A stretch of DNA of 64,000 nt from assembly GCA_965276825.1 (NCBI GenBank), contig OZ255630.1, positions 372,001 through 436,000 of the forward strand. Reading direction: 5' to 3'. This DNA comes from G965276765 sp965276825. Its GTDB lineage: Bacteria; Actinomycetota; Acidimicrobiia; Acidimicrobiales; Palsa-688. Below the pieces are notes generated by a model. The model had not been told where the DNA came from. It ran no database searches and saw nothing but the letters and a program-made list of their open reading frames with translations. Shown one piece after another: positions 1 through 7,946 of the stretch. How positions within the stretch are numbered: position 1 is the first letter of the stretch; each line of letters begins with the position of its first letter. The translations under genes were made by a program, and so were the position numbers.

Positions 1-1
1 G

Positions 2-451
2 CTGGTCGAGAAGGTCTGGGGCGACGACCTGCGAGGCGAGGGAGTCGTGGTGGAGCGCCTCGATGGCGTCGACGTGCTCGGCGACGTGGTGCGCGCCTTC
101 GCCCCCGGCCCAGACGCCCGCCTCGGTGTCCTGGTCGACCACCTGGTCCCCGGGTCGAAGGAGTCGAGGATCGCCGCCTCGGTCCGCGGCCCCCACGTGC
201 AGGTGGCCGGCACCCCCTACGTCGACGTGTGGCAGGCCATCCGACCGGCGGTGGTCGGGCTCGAGGCGTGGCCCGAGATCCCTCGTGGCCGGCCATGGAA
301 GGACGGGATCTGCGAGATCTTCGGTGAGCCGTCCCCCGGTCGCCTCTGGAAGCGGCTGCTCGGTCGGGTCTCCACCTACGCCGATCTCGATTCGTCCCTG
401 GTCGGCGCGGTCGAGTCGCTCATCGACTTCGTCACGGTCGCACCGACCTGA
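2..451 (+). CDS. DUF3097 family protein, C-terminal part (5' truncated by window edge)
   Basis: The reading frame is open from base 2 with no stop, so the gene begins left of the window and only its C-terminal 149 codons are present. The visible protein has the look of the actinobacterial DUF3097 family, with the segments VEKVWGDDLRGEGVVVERLDGVDVL broken across its start, GVLVDHLVPGSKES, and PYVDVWQAIRP followed by WPEIPRG. These acidic, Gly/Asp-containing blocks suggest a nuclease or toprim-like fold, but no activity is established for the family as far as I know. An internal GTG at 47 is not the start, because homology-like sequence continues upstream of it. The gene converges on the antiporter operon with only 10 bases between the two stops. 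Confidence 0.75.
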   Translation: MVEKVWGDDLRGEGVVVERLDGVDVLGDVVRAFAPGPDARLGVLVDHLVPGSKESRIAASVRGPHVQVAGTPYVDVWQAIRPAVVGLEAWPEIPRGRPWKDGICEIFGEPSPGRLWKRLLGRVSTYADLDSSLVGAVESLIDFVTVAPT

Positions 452-461
452 CGCCAGGGGA

Positions 462-2258
462 TCAGCGAAGGGCGACGCCGCCGAGCCCGGTCAGCACCGC
501 GAGACCGAGAACGCTCCAGGCCACCTGATCGCCGATGTGGCCGGTGTGCAGTCGGCGCAGCCCGGCGGTGACCGAGGTGAGCGCCGTCCGCACCCGGTCC
601 TCGGCGAGGATCAGCGCAGCCAGGAGGATCGCTCCCGCGGTCTCGGCCAGGTCGACGAGCCGGGTGGCAAGGGTCGCGCCCGGCGCCCGGGGCGCCACCG
701 TGACCAGCCGGCGCCCGTCGATGACCGCCGCGTCGTAGCTGTGCCGGTCGGCGAAGCCGGCGGCGGCACTGACGGCGTGGTCGGGCAGGTGTGGGACCAG
801 ACCGAGCGCGAGCGCGGCGGCGAGGAGCACGACGGGAGGGGCCAGGAGCGCGACCGCGGCCCATCCCGTGGCCGTCTCCGCAGTGTCCTCGGCCGGCGAG
901 AGCTCGTCGGCCGCCTCGCCCCGCCATGCCCGGGTCGCAGCGGTGAGCAGGGCGGCGCTCGAGCCGATGACCGTGAAGGCGAACACGCCCTCGACGAACG
1001 GTGCGGCCGCGCCCGCCGAGGCCACGAGCAGGTCCTTGCCCACCGAGGAGGAGAACGGGGGCAGATCGGCGAGGACCATGGCGCCGACGACGACGATCCC
1101 GGCGGCGACGGCCAGGCCGGGGCCCTCTCCTCGCATGGGCCGACCGCCGGTCGACCTGCGGTGGCGCCTGAGCACCCCGAGGGCCAGGAAGATGGCCGCC
1201 TTGGTGAGACCGTCCCCTGCGGCCAGGAGGGCCACGCCGCCGAGCGCCCCCGTACGCAGCAACGAGAACCCGAGCAGGTAGAGCCCCATGTGCGCGACCA
1301 CGACGAAGCCCATCAGGCGACGGGGGTGCCGCTCGACCAGGGCCATGGCCGTCCCGACGAGCGCGCTCAGGACGCCGAGCCCCCCGAGCACGACACGGAT
1401 GCGCTGCTCGGCCGAGCCACCGATCGCACCTGCGAAGACCGTCTCCCACGTCCTCACCAGACCGAAGAGGCCGAGCTCGCTCATCACCCCGCCGAGGAGC
1501 ACGCACGCCGGGGCAGGGGCCGTGCCGTAGGCGTCGGGCAGCCAGAAGTGCCACGGGACGACGGCTGCCTTGACCAGGAATCCGGCCGCGAGGAGAGCGA
1601 AGGTGACCACCACGAGGCCGCCCGGTGGGCGCCCGGCCAAGGTGGCGCCCATCCCCGCCAGGTTGAGGGTGCCCGTGCCCCCGTAGAGCAGCACCAGCCC
1701 GGCGAGGACCACCAGGCCGCCGATGGTGTTGGTGACCGCGAAGTTGATGGCGCCCTGCAGCGGCGCCTCGTCCTCTGCGTAGTACCCGCTCAGGATGAAG
1801 CCGGTGACGGCCACGAGCTCGAAGGCGACGAACATGTTGAACAGGTCACCGGTCCAGGCGAAGTCGATCGTCGCGGCCACGAAGACCAGCACGAGCGCCG
1901 GGTAGCGGCCGCCGATCGACTCGAAGAACCGGCGGGAGTAGACGAGGGCGGCGATGGCCAGCGCGCCGGAGAGGACGGCGAGCCCGCCGCCCATCGGGTC
2001 CACGGCGTAGTCCACGCCGAGCGGGGTGCCGTGGACGGGGTGCCATCCGCCGAACCAGTAGACGACCCGGCCGTGGGCGGAGGCGGCCAGGGCGATGGCG
2101 GCCAGCACCGTGGTGGCCGTCGCCGCGCCGATCGCGAGGGCGTCGCGCGCCGGCGCCGGGATGTGCCGGTTGGCCCCGGCCAGGATGGCCGCCGCGACGA
2201 GCGGCACGACGACGGTGAGGGGGATGACGGCCGTCGGGGCGGCCGTCGGGCTCACCAC
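462..2258 (-). CDS. mrpD: Mrp/Mnh cation:proton antiporter subunit D
   Basis: This is the NuoL/M/N-type proton-translocating membrane subunit of a multisubunit Na+(K+)/H+ antiporter. The 598-residue product is almost entirely hydrophobic helices. It keeps the conserved membrane glutamate (about E147, in NMFVAFELVAVTG) and the conserved lysine (about K230, in GFLVKAAVVPWHFWLPDAY), both needed for proton translocation in this family. It is somewhat longer than the usual 480-520 residues, with an extra C-terminal hydrophobic region. The GTG start at 2258 overlaps the end of mrpC, so it is the last gene of the overlapping operon. It is the only large antiporter-type subunit in the cluster; no MrpA-size gene is present. 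Confidence 0.9.
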   Translation of the reverse strand: MVSPTAAPTAVIPLTVVVPLVAAAILAGANRHIPAPARDALAIGAATATTVLAAIALAASAHGRVVYWFGGWHPVHGTPLGVDYAVDPMGGGLAVLSGALAIAALVYSRRFFESIGGRYPALVLVFVAATIDFAWTGDLFNMFVAFELVAVTGFILSGYYAEDEAPLQGAINFAVTNTIGGLVVLAGLVLLYGGTGTLNLAGMGATLAGRPPGGLVVVTFALLAAGFLVKAAVVPWHFWLPDAYGTAPAPACVLLGGVMSELGLFGLVRTWETVFAGAIGGSAEQRIRVVLGGLGVLSALVGTAMALVERHPRRLMGFVVVAHMGLYLLGFSLLRTGALGGVALLAAGDGLTKAAIFLALGVLRRHRRSTGGRPMRGEGPGLAVAAGIVVVGAMVLADLPPFSSSVGKDLLVASAGAAAPFVEGVFAFTVIGSSAALLTAATRAWRGEAADELSPAEDTAETATGWAAVALLAPPVVLLAAALALGLVPHLPDHAVSAAAGFADRHSYDAAVIDGRRLVTVAPRAPGATLATRLVDLAETAGAILLAALILAEDRVRTALTSVTAGLRRLHTGHIGDQVAWSVLGLAVLTGLGGVALR

Positions 2259-2608
2259 GGGAGCGTCTGGTCGCTGCGAAGGTCGTCGGGGTCGAGGCTG
2301 CCCACCCGCTTGTGGATCTGCACGGCGAGCGCGAGGAGCAGGGCGGACACGGCGGCGCCGAGCACCACGTCGGTGAGCGACAGGGCCTGCATGACGGCGT
2401 CGACCGTCGGCCCCGGATGCGACGCCAGGCTGACGAAGACCGGCGCGTGGCCACCTCTCACGTAGCCGATCTCGAGGATCAGCACGTCGGTCGCCGACTG
2501 GGTGACGGACAGGCAGAGGACCAGGTGGATGAGGTTGCGGCTGCTGACCACGCCGTAGAGGCCGACGACCACCAGCCAGATCACCACGCCGTAGGCGAGG
2601 ACGGTCAC
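2252..2608 (-). CDS. mrpC: Mrp antiporter subunit C (NuoK-like)
   Basis: A 118-residue membrane protein with three predicted helices resembles MnhC/MrpC, the NuoK homologue that sits beside MrpD in the antiporter. The helix SSRNLIHLVLCLSVTQSATD and the helix LTDVVLGAAVSALLLALAVQ are typical of the family. The GTG start overlaps the mrpB stop as GTGA, and its own stop overlaps mrpD, so translation is probably coupled through the whole operon. Confidence 0.9.
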   Translation of the reverse strand: MTVLAYGVVIWLVVVGLYGVVSSRNLIHLVLCLSVTQSATDVLILEIGYVRGGHAPVFVSLASHPGPTVDAVMQALSLTDVVLGAAVSALLLALAVQIHKRVGSLDPDDLRSDQTLPW

Positions 2609-3360
2609 GTCGCGCCCCGTATCACCGATGTCTGGTCGAGGAACTCCTTGGCGAGGAGGACGAATCCGGCGGCCACCTCCACGCCGACCACCGCGTTGAG
2701 GACCGGGAGGGTGCCACCGGAGACGAAGCTGCCCGCGTGGCCGAGCCCGAGCAGGTTGGTGAGGTAGGCCGTCCCGCCGAGCAGGCCGATGATCCCGACG
2801 GCCACGTACCCGCCAGCGCCGAGGCCGTCCGCCGCCTCGATGATCGTGCCGGGCTCGAAGCGCTCGACGTTGGTGTAGCCGGTGGCCAGGTACACGACGA
2901 AGACGGCGCTGGCGATCACGACACCGCCCTGGAAGCCGCCGCCAGGGGAGATCTGCCCGTGGGTGACGGTCTCGAGGCCGACGACGAGCAGCAGCGGACT
3001 GACCAGCACGGCCAGGAGGCCGACCGTCGGGCTCGGTGGCGGGATGTGACGGTCGGGCGCCTCGTCCTCGGGCAACTGGCGCGTCTCGTCGCCGAGAGGT
3101 CGCAGCAGCACCGAGATGCCAGCGACGGCGGCGAAGAGGATGAACTCCTCGAACAGGGTGTCGATGCCTCGGTAGTCGAAGCTGATGGCGGAGACCACGT
3201 CGGTCGCCTGGCGCTGCGGCACCGACAGCTTGTCGAGCAGCGCGGCGTAGGCGGAGGCCGGGGCGCCGAAGCCATGGATGTCGCCGAGACCGACGGCGAG
3301 GCCGGCGGCGACGCCGAGCGCGCCGACGAGGAACATGGCGAGGCGCCCCCGCCGGCTCAT
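2605..3360 (-). CDS. mrpB: Mrp antiporter subunit B with N-terminal MbhE-like domain
   Basis: This 251-residue membrane protein joins two modules. Residues 1 to about 100 resemble the MbhE domain normally found at the C-terminus of MrpA, including ISFDYRGIDTLFEEFILFAAV. Residues from about 115 form an MnhB domain with THGQISPGGGFQGGVV and four hydrophobic helices. The ATG at 3360 was chosen because it overlaps the stop of the preceding gene as ATGA; an upstream extension in frame is Arg/Pro-rich and looks non-coding. The arrangement suggests that part of the missing MrpA survives as a fusion to MrpB. Confidence 0.88.
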   Translation of the reverse strand: MSRRGRLAMFLVGALGVAAGLAVGLGDIHGFGAPASAYAALLDKLSVPQRQATDVVSAISFDYRGIDTLFEEFILFAAVAGISVLLRPLGDETRQLPEDEAPDRHIPPPSPTVGLLAVLVSPLLLVVGLETVTHGQISPGGGFQGGVVIASAVFVVYLATGYTNVERFEPGTIIEAADGLGAGGYVAVGIIGLLGGTAYLTNLLGLGHAGSFVSGGTLPVLNAVVGVEVAAGFVLLAKEFLDQTSVIRGAT

Positions 3361-3599
3361 CGCCGGTGCCGGCCGATCTTGGCCAGGCTGAGCAGGACGA
3401 CGAGCGGCAGGGCCACCGCGCCGACCACCAACTGGGAGAGGGCCACGTCGCCGGCCTGCATGCTCAGGTAGAGCGTGGCCAGGCAGAGCCCGAAGAAGCC
3501 GGTGACGAAGGCCTGGCGCAGCGGATCCCGGGTGAGGACCACGGCCGTGCCCGACGCAGCCACCCAGACCAGGGCCACGGCGATCACTGCGCTCCTCAC
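3357..3599 (-). CDS. MbhD/DUF4040-type hydrogenase-like subunit of the Mrp complex
   Basis: An 80-residue protein with three hydrophobic helices (VIAVALVWVAASG, FVTGFFGLCLATLYLSMQ, VVGAVALPLVVLLSLAKIG). The motif LYLSMQAGDVALSQLVVGA is characteristic of the MbhD domain (DUF4040), elsewhere found inside the C-terminal part of MrpA or as a separate subunit of archaeal Mbh/Mbx complexes. The GTG start overlaps the mrpG stop and the stop overlaps mrpB. The stand-alone form gives the operon the same order as the Na+/H+ module of archaeal membrane-bound hydrogenases. Confidence 0.8.
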   Translation of the reverse strand: MRSAVIAVALVWVAASGTAVVLTRDPLRQAFVTGFFGLCLATLYLSMQAGDVALSQLVVGAVALPLVVLLSLAKIGRHRR

Positions 3600-3916
3600 C
3601 GCCCGGCGACCCCCCCGGACGCCGATCCGGTATCGGCCGCCCGGCGGCGCACCTCGAAGGACCGGGCACAGGCATGGGAGATCAGCGGGCTGGTGACCAG
3701 GGTGACCGCAGCCAACAGCACCGCCGACGTCCCGGACGCGTCCAGCCCCTCGTGCACCACGACAGCGGCGCAGGCGGCGGTCACCCCGATCGTCGACGCC
3801 GGTGTCACCAGGTGGAGCCGGTCCAGGGGATCGGTGAGCACGGCCATCCCCACGCAGGACGCGAGGATCACGGCGAGGCCGACGGCGAGCAGGGCGACCG
3901 CTGCGAGGTCACGCAC
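3596..3916 (-). CDS. mrpG: Mrp antiporter subunit G
   Basis: A 106-residue MnhG/MrpG protein with three membrane helices. The family signature is visible in LTDPLDRLHLVTPASTIGVTAA, with a charged Asp-x-x-x-Arg-Leu-His stretch between helices 1 and 2, and in VTLVTSPLISHACARS. The GTG start at 3916 lies six bases after the mrpF stop. It is a small accessory subunit needed for assembly and activity of the complex in characterised systems. Confidence 0.88.
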   Translation of the reverse strand: MRDLAAVALLAVGLAVILASCVGMAVLTDPLDRLHLVTPASTIGVTAACAAVVVHEGLDASGTSAVLLAAVTLVTSPLISHACARSFEVRRRAADTGSASGGVAGR

Positions 3917-3922
3917 GGCCGC

Positions 3923-4174
3923 TCACACCCAGCGCTCGAGGAAGCGGGCAAAGACCAGCGTGCCGCCGGTCGACATCACGGCGAGGACGGCCCCGAGGGA
4001 CGCCAGCGCGGGCTCGGCGAAGCCCACCGCGAGGAACAGCAGGACGAGGGACTGCACGGTGCCACTCAGACCGAGGGCGACGAGGCGGTCCTCGGGTCGC
4101 CCACGCCAGCACACCCAGGCACAAGGGCCGAGCGCGGCCATCAAGACCAGCGCACCGACCAGGAACGCGGTCAA
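3923..4174 (-). CDS. mrpF: Mrp antiporter subunit F
   Basis: An 83-residue MnhF/MrpF protein with three hydrophobic helices; the pattern RGRPEDRLVALGLSGTV followed by LAVGFAEPALASLGAVLAV matches the family, which carries charged residues between helices 1 and 2. A TTG start at 4174 overlapping the mrpE stop (TTGA) gives the usual length, whereas longer in-frame extensions are Arg-rich and unlikely. Start choice is therefore by overlap and family length. Confidence 0.82.
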   Translation of the reverse strand: MTAFLVGALVLMAALGPCAWVCWRGRPEDRLVALGLSGTVQSLVLLFLAVGFAEPALASLGAVLAVMSTGGTLVFARFLERWV

Positions 4175-4626
4175 CGCGCCGTCCCCGAGGGCTTTTCGAC
4201 GAAGTCGTGCACCGTCGCCACCCCGGTCTCGGCGTCGATGTCGACCACGATGGTGTCGGGGGTGAACGAGAGGAGAGCACCGACGACGCCGCTGCGCCTG
4301 GCGGCCGGCCAGCCGCCTCCCGCAACGTCTGTGGGCACGGTGCGAACGCCGCTCGGCGCCCCGTGGCCTCGAACCCTGCGCCACGTGGCTGCGTAGACGC
4401 CCAGGCTCTGGGCGACCAGCTGGGGGGCGAAGCGCGCCACGGTCGCCAGGTCGGCCCGGCGCAGCACCGGGAGGGCACGGCCCTCCACGCTCACGAACCA
4501 GGCGGCCACGACCCCGAGTGCGGCCGCGCCCAGCCCGGCGAGGTTGTCCTGCTTGTCCAACTGGCCGACGAGAGCGATCCACACCCCGAGCAGCACACCG
4601 AAGGCCACGAGGGCGGCGGCCACCAT
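4171..4626 (-). CDS. mrpE: Mrp antiporter subunit E
   Basis: A 151-residue protein of the MnhE/MrpE family. Two N-terminal hydrophobic helices (LVAFGVLLGVWIALVGQ, LGAAALGVVAAWFVS) are followed by a soluble part with FAPQLVAQSLGVYAATWRR and the conserved strand LLSFTPDTIVVDIDAETGVATVHDF. The start is uncertain: ATG 4626 is preferred, but a GTG at 4683 is possible. The gene is first in the operon, and the attL end of the integrated element lies only 115 bases upstream. The element may therefore have displaced or replaced the native operon promoter. Confidence 0.85.
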   Translation of the reverse strand: MVAAALVAFGVLLGVWIALVGQLDKQDNLAGLGAAALGVVAAWFVSVEGRALPVLRRADLATVARFAPQLVAQSLGVYAATWRRVRGHGAPSGVRTVPTDVAGGGWPAARRSGVVGALLSFTPDTIVVDIDAETGVATVHDFVEKPSGTAR

Positions 4627-4740
4627 GAGCCGGACGGGCGGACGCGTGCCGCCGTCCCCACCCGCAGGATGGCTCCGCAGCACCGCACGGACGGTATCGA
4701 CGGGCCGGGCGCGACTGGTGGATCCGACCGACCCCCGCTG

Positions 4741-4764
4741 GTGCGCCCCCTGGGATTCGAACCC
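4741..4764. repeat. attL core (tRNA-Lys 3' fragment)
   Basis: These 24 bases are identical to 22133-22156, the acceptor and T-arm end of tRNA-Lys. Downstream of the match, the sequence no longer continues as a tRNA. This is the usual scar left at the distal end when a tyrosine integrase recombines inside a tRNA gene. Confidence 0.9.
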
Positions 4765-4879
4765 TACCGAGCCCGTGCCGTCGCAGACCGGCCCGTGACG
4801 GATAGTGCCTCTGAGCAGCCACTTCGCAGATCGTCCCGCCATCACCGTGACGGCCTGTGACGTCTTGTGATCACCCGTC

Positions 4880-4901
4880 CGTGACCAATCTGTGACCAAC
4901 C
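4880..4901 (+). repeat. Candidate integrase arm-binding repeat, left
   Basis: The 22-base stretch containing GTGACCAATCTGTGACC matches 22076-22097 at 20 of 22 positions in the same orientation. It contains two tandem GTGACCA-like half units. Its place about 115 bases inside attL, mirrored about 35 bases inside attR, suggests arm-type sites for the integrase or excisionase. Confidence 0.5.
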
Positions 4902-4904
4902 GGC

Positions 4905-5297
4905 CTACGGGTTGCGTACCTTCAGCACGCCCGCCGAGTCGATGCTGGCCAGCCATGGGCCGGGGCCGCCTGTGCGGCGCTGGGCCTCGATGCGCTCCCA
5001 CGCATAGGCGACGAGTCGGACCGTGTCCCAGGGCGTGAGGTCGACCCTCGCCTCGATCCGGATGACCCGGAGATTCTCGGCCTTGTACATCTCCCACTCG
5101 GAGCGGCGACGGAACTTGTCGCGTGTGATGACCACCAGGCCGCGCGCGGCGATGATCGGCATCCAGTCAGGGTCCTCGGTCTCGAGCGGCACCTCGGGCA
5201 GATTGGGGTGGCCTGGGTGGACGACGGGAACCTTGGCCAGGGCGAGCACCCGGCCGAGACCGACGTCGGTCTCGTCGACGAAGTAGAGCGGATTCAC
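4905..5297 (-). CDS. VapC45-like PIN-domain toxin
   Basis: The 130-residue product looks like the PIN-like VapC45 toxin group. It begins with the acidic active-site strand FVDETDVGLGRVLA, followed by VVHPGHPNLPEVP, DPDWMPIIAARGLVVITRDKFRRR, and a C-terminal helix with LVAYAWERIEAQ. PIN toxins are Mg2+-dependent RNases; the acidic residues in DETD and the ITRD motif are candidate catalytic positions. The gene lies 12 bases downstream of its antitoxin-like partner, in toxin-second order. Located at the attL edge of the element, it could stabilise the element by killing cells that lose it, which is inference from position. Confidence 0.75.
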   Translation of the reverse strand: MNPLYFVDETDVGLGRVLALAKVPVVHPGHPNLPEVPLETEDPDWMPIIAARGLVVITRDKFRRRSEWEMYKAENLRVIRIEARVDLTPWDTVRLVAYAWERIEAQRRTGGPGPWLASIDSAGVLKVRNP

Positions 5298-5309
5298 CCG
5301 CCGGCCTCG

Positions 5310-6017
5310 CTATGCCGGCTGCGGCACCCGGGCCCTCGCCGATTCGAAGCGAATCGCAGACTCGATGTCTCCGATGGACATCTCGTAGAGGTCTGCGAGA
5401 TCTTCCAAGGTTGTCCCGGCCAGGAAGGCCTCGGAGAGCCGCTCGGTCCGCACCGCTCGAACGGTGGGGCGCCCGAAGGCGCGCAGCGGATCGATCCGGA
5501 CAGGCGATGTCCTGCCGTCCGGATGAAGGCGTGCAGCCACGTCGTCGTCGTACTCGATCGACTCCATGAAGTCCGCAACGAGAGGCGAAAGGCGCAGCTG
5601 GCCGCTGCGCAGGTCCTCGATGACGAGCTCGAGGCGGCTTCCCACATTTGCCTCGAGCTGAGCCGCGCGGATCAGCTCGCGCCCGGCGATCAGCGGCTTC
5701 TCGAATGCAAGCGGGTACGGCGTTCCAAGCTCGTTGCGCAGCCGCATGATCACCGGCCGGAGATGTTGGACTGGCACTCCCTTGCGCCGGTACCGGCCGA
5801 CCAGGTCGGCCTCGACGAACTCGCCCCATGTCGCCAGCTCATCGCCCGTCGGCTCTGGGCGCAGCAGCGGCGGGTACTCGACCTTCTTCCTGGTATAGCC
5901 CTCGAGCCATCGGCGGGCCGTCCCAGCCGCCAGGCGAGCCAAGTTGTCGACCTCCGCGAACGAGTACAGCCGGCGCTCAAGAACGCTGACAGTCGCAGGA
6001 GCGGGCACAAGATCCAT
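5310..6017 (-). CDS. VapB45-like (DUF433-type) antitoxin
   Basis: This 235-residue protein has the VapB45 plan. An N-terminal helix-turn-helix-like block (RRLYSFAEVDNLARLAAG, ARRWLEGY) is followed by a central region, and a C-terminal DUF433-like winged domain runs DPLRAFGRPTVRAVRTERL to GTTLEDLADLYEMSIGDIESAIRFE. Such proteins neutralise the adjacent PIN toxin and usually repress their own promoter. Two adjacent ATG codons (6020, 6017) could be used, and no strong Shine-Dalgarno is visible. The upstream region is shared with a divergent gene starting at 6109, so autoregulation could affect both. Confidence 0.75.
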   Translation of the reverse strand: MDLVPAPATVSVLERRLYSFAEVDNLARLAAGTARRWLEGYTRKKVEYPPLLRPEPTGDELATWGEFVEADLVGRYRRKGVPVQHLRPVIMRLRNELGTPYPLAFEKPLIAGRELIRAAQLEANVGSRLELVIEDLRSGQLRLSPLVADFMESIEYDDDVAARLHPDGRTSPVRIDPLRAFGRPTVRAVRTERLSEAFLAGTTLEDLADLYEMSIGDIESAIRFESARARVPQPA

Positions 6018-6108
6018 CATGGCCCAGCCGAGTGACGAGCGCCGGGACTGCCATCGAGGCCAGACCGCCGGCGTCTTGGAATAGAGCCAGGCCGCTACCG
6101 TCGCGGTC

Positions 6109-6876
6109 GTGATGGAGCCGCCGATCGACCCGGAGCTGGCTCGCCGTATGGAGATCGCCCGGGACGCCGAGCGGGGGCGCCGTGCGGCCGAGGAAGCCGT
6201 CGTCGCCGCAGGGAGGACGGACCCTCTCGACGCCGGGCAGCTCGAGCCGCTGCGCCGCAACCTCGACCAGGTGTGGCGCGAGGAGCGCGAGGCGGACATG
6301 GCGGTGCTCGACCGGCGGCTCGAGCTGGAGCCGGACACCGAGCTGAAGAAAAGACAACGTTCTGCCGTGCTTCGAGCGCTCTACGAGCTTGGAGGCGGCA
6401 ACCCGCTGCAGCCCGTGGAGGTGCGGCGGGTCAGGGAGCGCTCAGGAGTTCCAGAAGGCGACATGTACGCCACGCTCAATTGGCTCGCTGACCGAGGGCA
6501 GCTCATGTTCGAGCCCGGCGGCTCGGAGGTGAGGATCACCCAGGACGGTGCCGATGACGCCGAGGACAACAAGCCGACCGAAGGGCGCCCAACTGGCGCC
6601 ATTCTTCTGAGCCCGGAGGTCAGGGCCGAGATCGAGGGTTGGTTGCGGAAAGTCAATGTCGCCGACCAAGAGGGGGACCTAGACAAACTCGACCACGATG
6701 ACCGAAGCGAGCTCGACGCGGAGCGTCAGACGATCGTCGCACAGAGCCGCTCTCCTCGACCAAAAGCCGGCATCGTTCGAGCTGCGCTTGGCCGGGCGGG
6801 CGAGATCCTGTCCCAATCGATGGCCGCCTTCCTCGGCGCGGAGGCCGTGAACCTGGTCTCCAGGATTCACCTGTAG
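6109..6876 (+). CDS. Hypothetical protein with central winged-helix-like segment
   Basis: I do not recognise this 255-residue protein. Residues 1-85 are highly charged and helical, probably coiled coil (ARRMEIARDAERGRRAAEEAV). Residues 85-140 resemble a winged helix (RSAVLRALYELGG, VRRVRERSGVPEGDMYATLNWLADRG). The C-terminal third is acidic and then amphipathic. It is divergent from the toxin-antitoxin pair and lies three bases before a small HTH gene, so it may be a regulator. The start may be the GTG at 6109 or the ATG immediately after it. Confidence 0.6.
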   Translation: MMEPPIDPELARRMEIARDAERGRRAAEEAVVAAGRTDPLDAGQLEPLRRNLDQVWREEREADMAVLDRRLELEPDTELKKRQRSAVLRALYELGGGNPLQPVEVRRVRERSGVPEGDMYATLNWLADRGQLMFEPGGSEVRITQDGADDAEDNKPTEGRPTGAILLSPEVRAEIEGWLRKVNVADQEGDLDKLDHDDRSELDAERQTIVAQSRSPRPKAGIVRAALGRAGEILSQSMAAFLGAEAVNLVSRIHL

Positions 6877-6879
6877 CCC

Positions 6880-7086
6880 GTGTCCCGCCCGCTGGAGTCG
6901 CTGACCTACACCGTGCCCGAGGCGGCCGCCGTCATCGGCGTGTCCCCCGAGACCGTGCGCATCCTGATCAAGCGAGGTGAGCTCCCCGCCCTGCGAATCG
7001 GGCGTCGAGTCCTGATCGCCAAGGTCGCCCTCGTCAGCTGGGTCGAAGCCAACGCCAACACCAGCTTCCGAGGGTGGGCCGGCTGA
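6880..7086 (+). CDS. Excisionase-family helix-turn-helix protein
   Basis: A 68-residue winged-helix protein of the MerR/excisionase (BldC-like) type. TYTVPEAAAVIGVSPETVRILIKRGELPALRIGRRVLI is the typical order of recognition helix followed by the wing, ending with a short VSWVEAN helix. These proteins act as recombination directionality factors or small repressors. The GTG start follows the preceding stop by only three bases. It is one of three related HTH proteins in the element (also 7943-8161 and 20180-20386), so which one controls excision is not clear. Confidence 0.8.
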   Translation: MSRPLESLTYTVPEAAAVIGVSPETVRILIKRGELPALRIGRRVLIAKVALVSWVEANANTSFRGWAG

Positions 7087-7205
7087 TGGAGAAGCCAATG
7101 ATTCCGCCCGCATCACGGTCTGGCGGTGTACGGTCCGAGACGACATAACAGGTGGCCCCGGCGACGCGTCAACGTCCCGGGGCCCGGCCAACAGGAGGAA
7201 CCCTG

Positions 7206-7946
7206 ATGACACCCCAGACGGTACTTGCCGCCCCTGCGACGGTCCCGAAGGGCGGGTGCGGCTGTGATTTCGCCGACCGTTCCGACCATGACCGGCTGCT
7301 CGCCCTCGAGACGGATCCGACGGTGTCGGCCGACGTGATCCGGGCCATGACCACCTTTGCCGAGGGCGAGGACTGGCCGGCCGACCGAGTCCCGTTCCAC
7401 GAGATCCCGACGTTCCTCGGCCAGCACTCTTGGTCGGACCCGATGTGGTCCTACCGGCTGCGAGGCGACCTCCGATTCATGACGGACGCCCTGCGGCCAC
7501 TTCGGGCGGCCGGGTCGGACCTGCCGATCGTCGACGTGTCCGGCGACGTGCTCGCCATCGCGGTCGGCCGGCTGACTGACCGGGTCGAGCGGCTCGCTGG
7601 GCGCCTCGACGATCTCAACCCGGAGCCCGGCCTGGTTCAGGTCGCCGAGCTGCAGGTGGTTTCCTCTGTCGACGGGGCGGTGACCGTTGACCTGTGAGAC
7701 AGCCAGGTCATCGTCGGAGATCCCAGCGCAGGTCCGCACATCGAGCTTGCCTACACCGACGGCCACACGCACCAGGACGAGCACGGCGACGTCCCCGCCC
7801 ATGTCGGACTCTGGCTGTACGCCAACCGGGACGACCCCGGCGTTGAGATCGAGGCCATGGACCGCCCTGGCGTGAATCCGGAGCTCGGCTCGGTCGTCGT
7901 CCGCCGGGCCGGTGTTCGCCGCACCCGGCCCGGACGGAAAGGATGA
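7206..7946 (+). pseudogene. Element gene interrupted by an in-frame UGA at 7695-7697
   Basis: Translation starts at ATG 7206 behind a perfect AGGAGG and runs 163 codons to a TGA at 7695. The same frame then stays open for 82 more codons with protein-like sequence (QVIVGDPSAGPHIELAYTD, AHVGLWLYANRDDPGVEIE). It ends at a TGA that overlaps the ATG of the next gene as ATGA. The coupling of the distal stop to the next start argues that the gene originally ended at 7946. No family was recognised; the N-terminal part has a GCGCDF segment. It is most likely a nonsense mutation, though readthrough or a sequencing error is possible. Confidence 0.6.

Noticed and set aside
63..2465. An 800-codon plus-strand frame over the mrp operon
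   Set aside because: Low-complexity shadow of mrpD and mrpC; no hydrophobic pattern or start signal.
2605..3675. A 356-codon form of mrpB
   Set aside because: The first 105 codons are a Pro/Arg/Gly-rich shadow of the MbhD-like gene; the ATG at 3360 with an ATGA overlap is the better start.
7695..7697. Selenocysteine codon
   Set aside because: No hairpin resembling a SECIS directly downstream and no selenoprotein family similarity.
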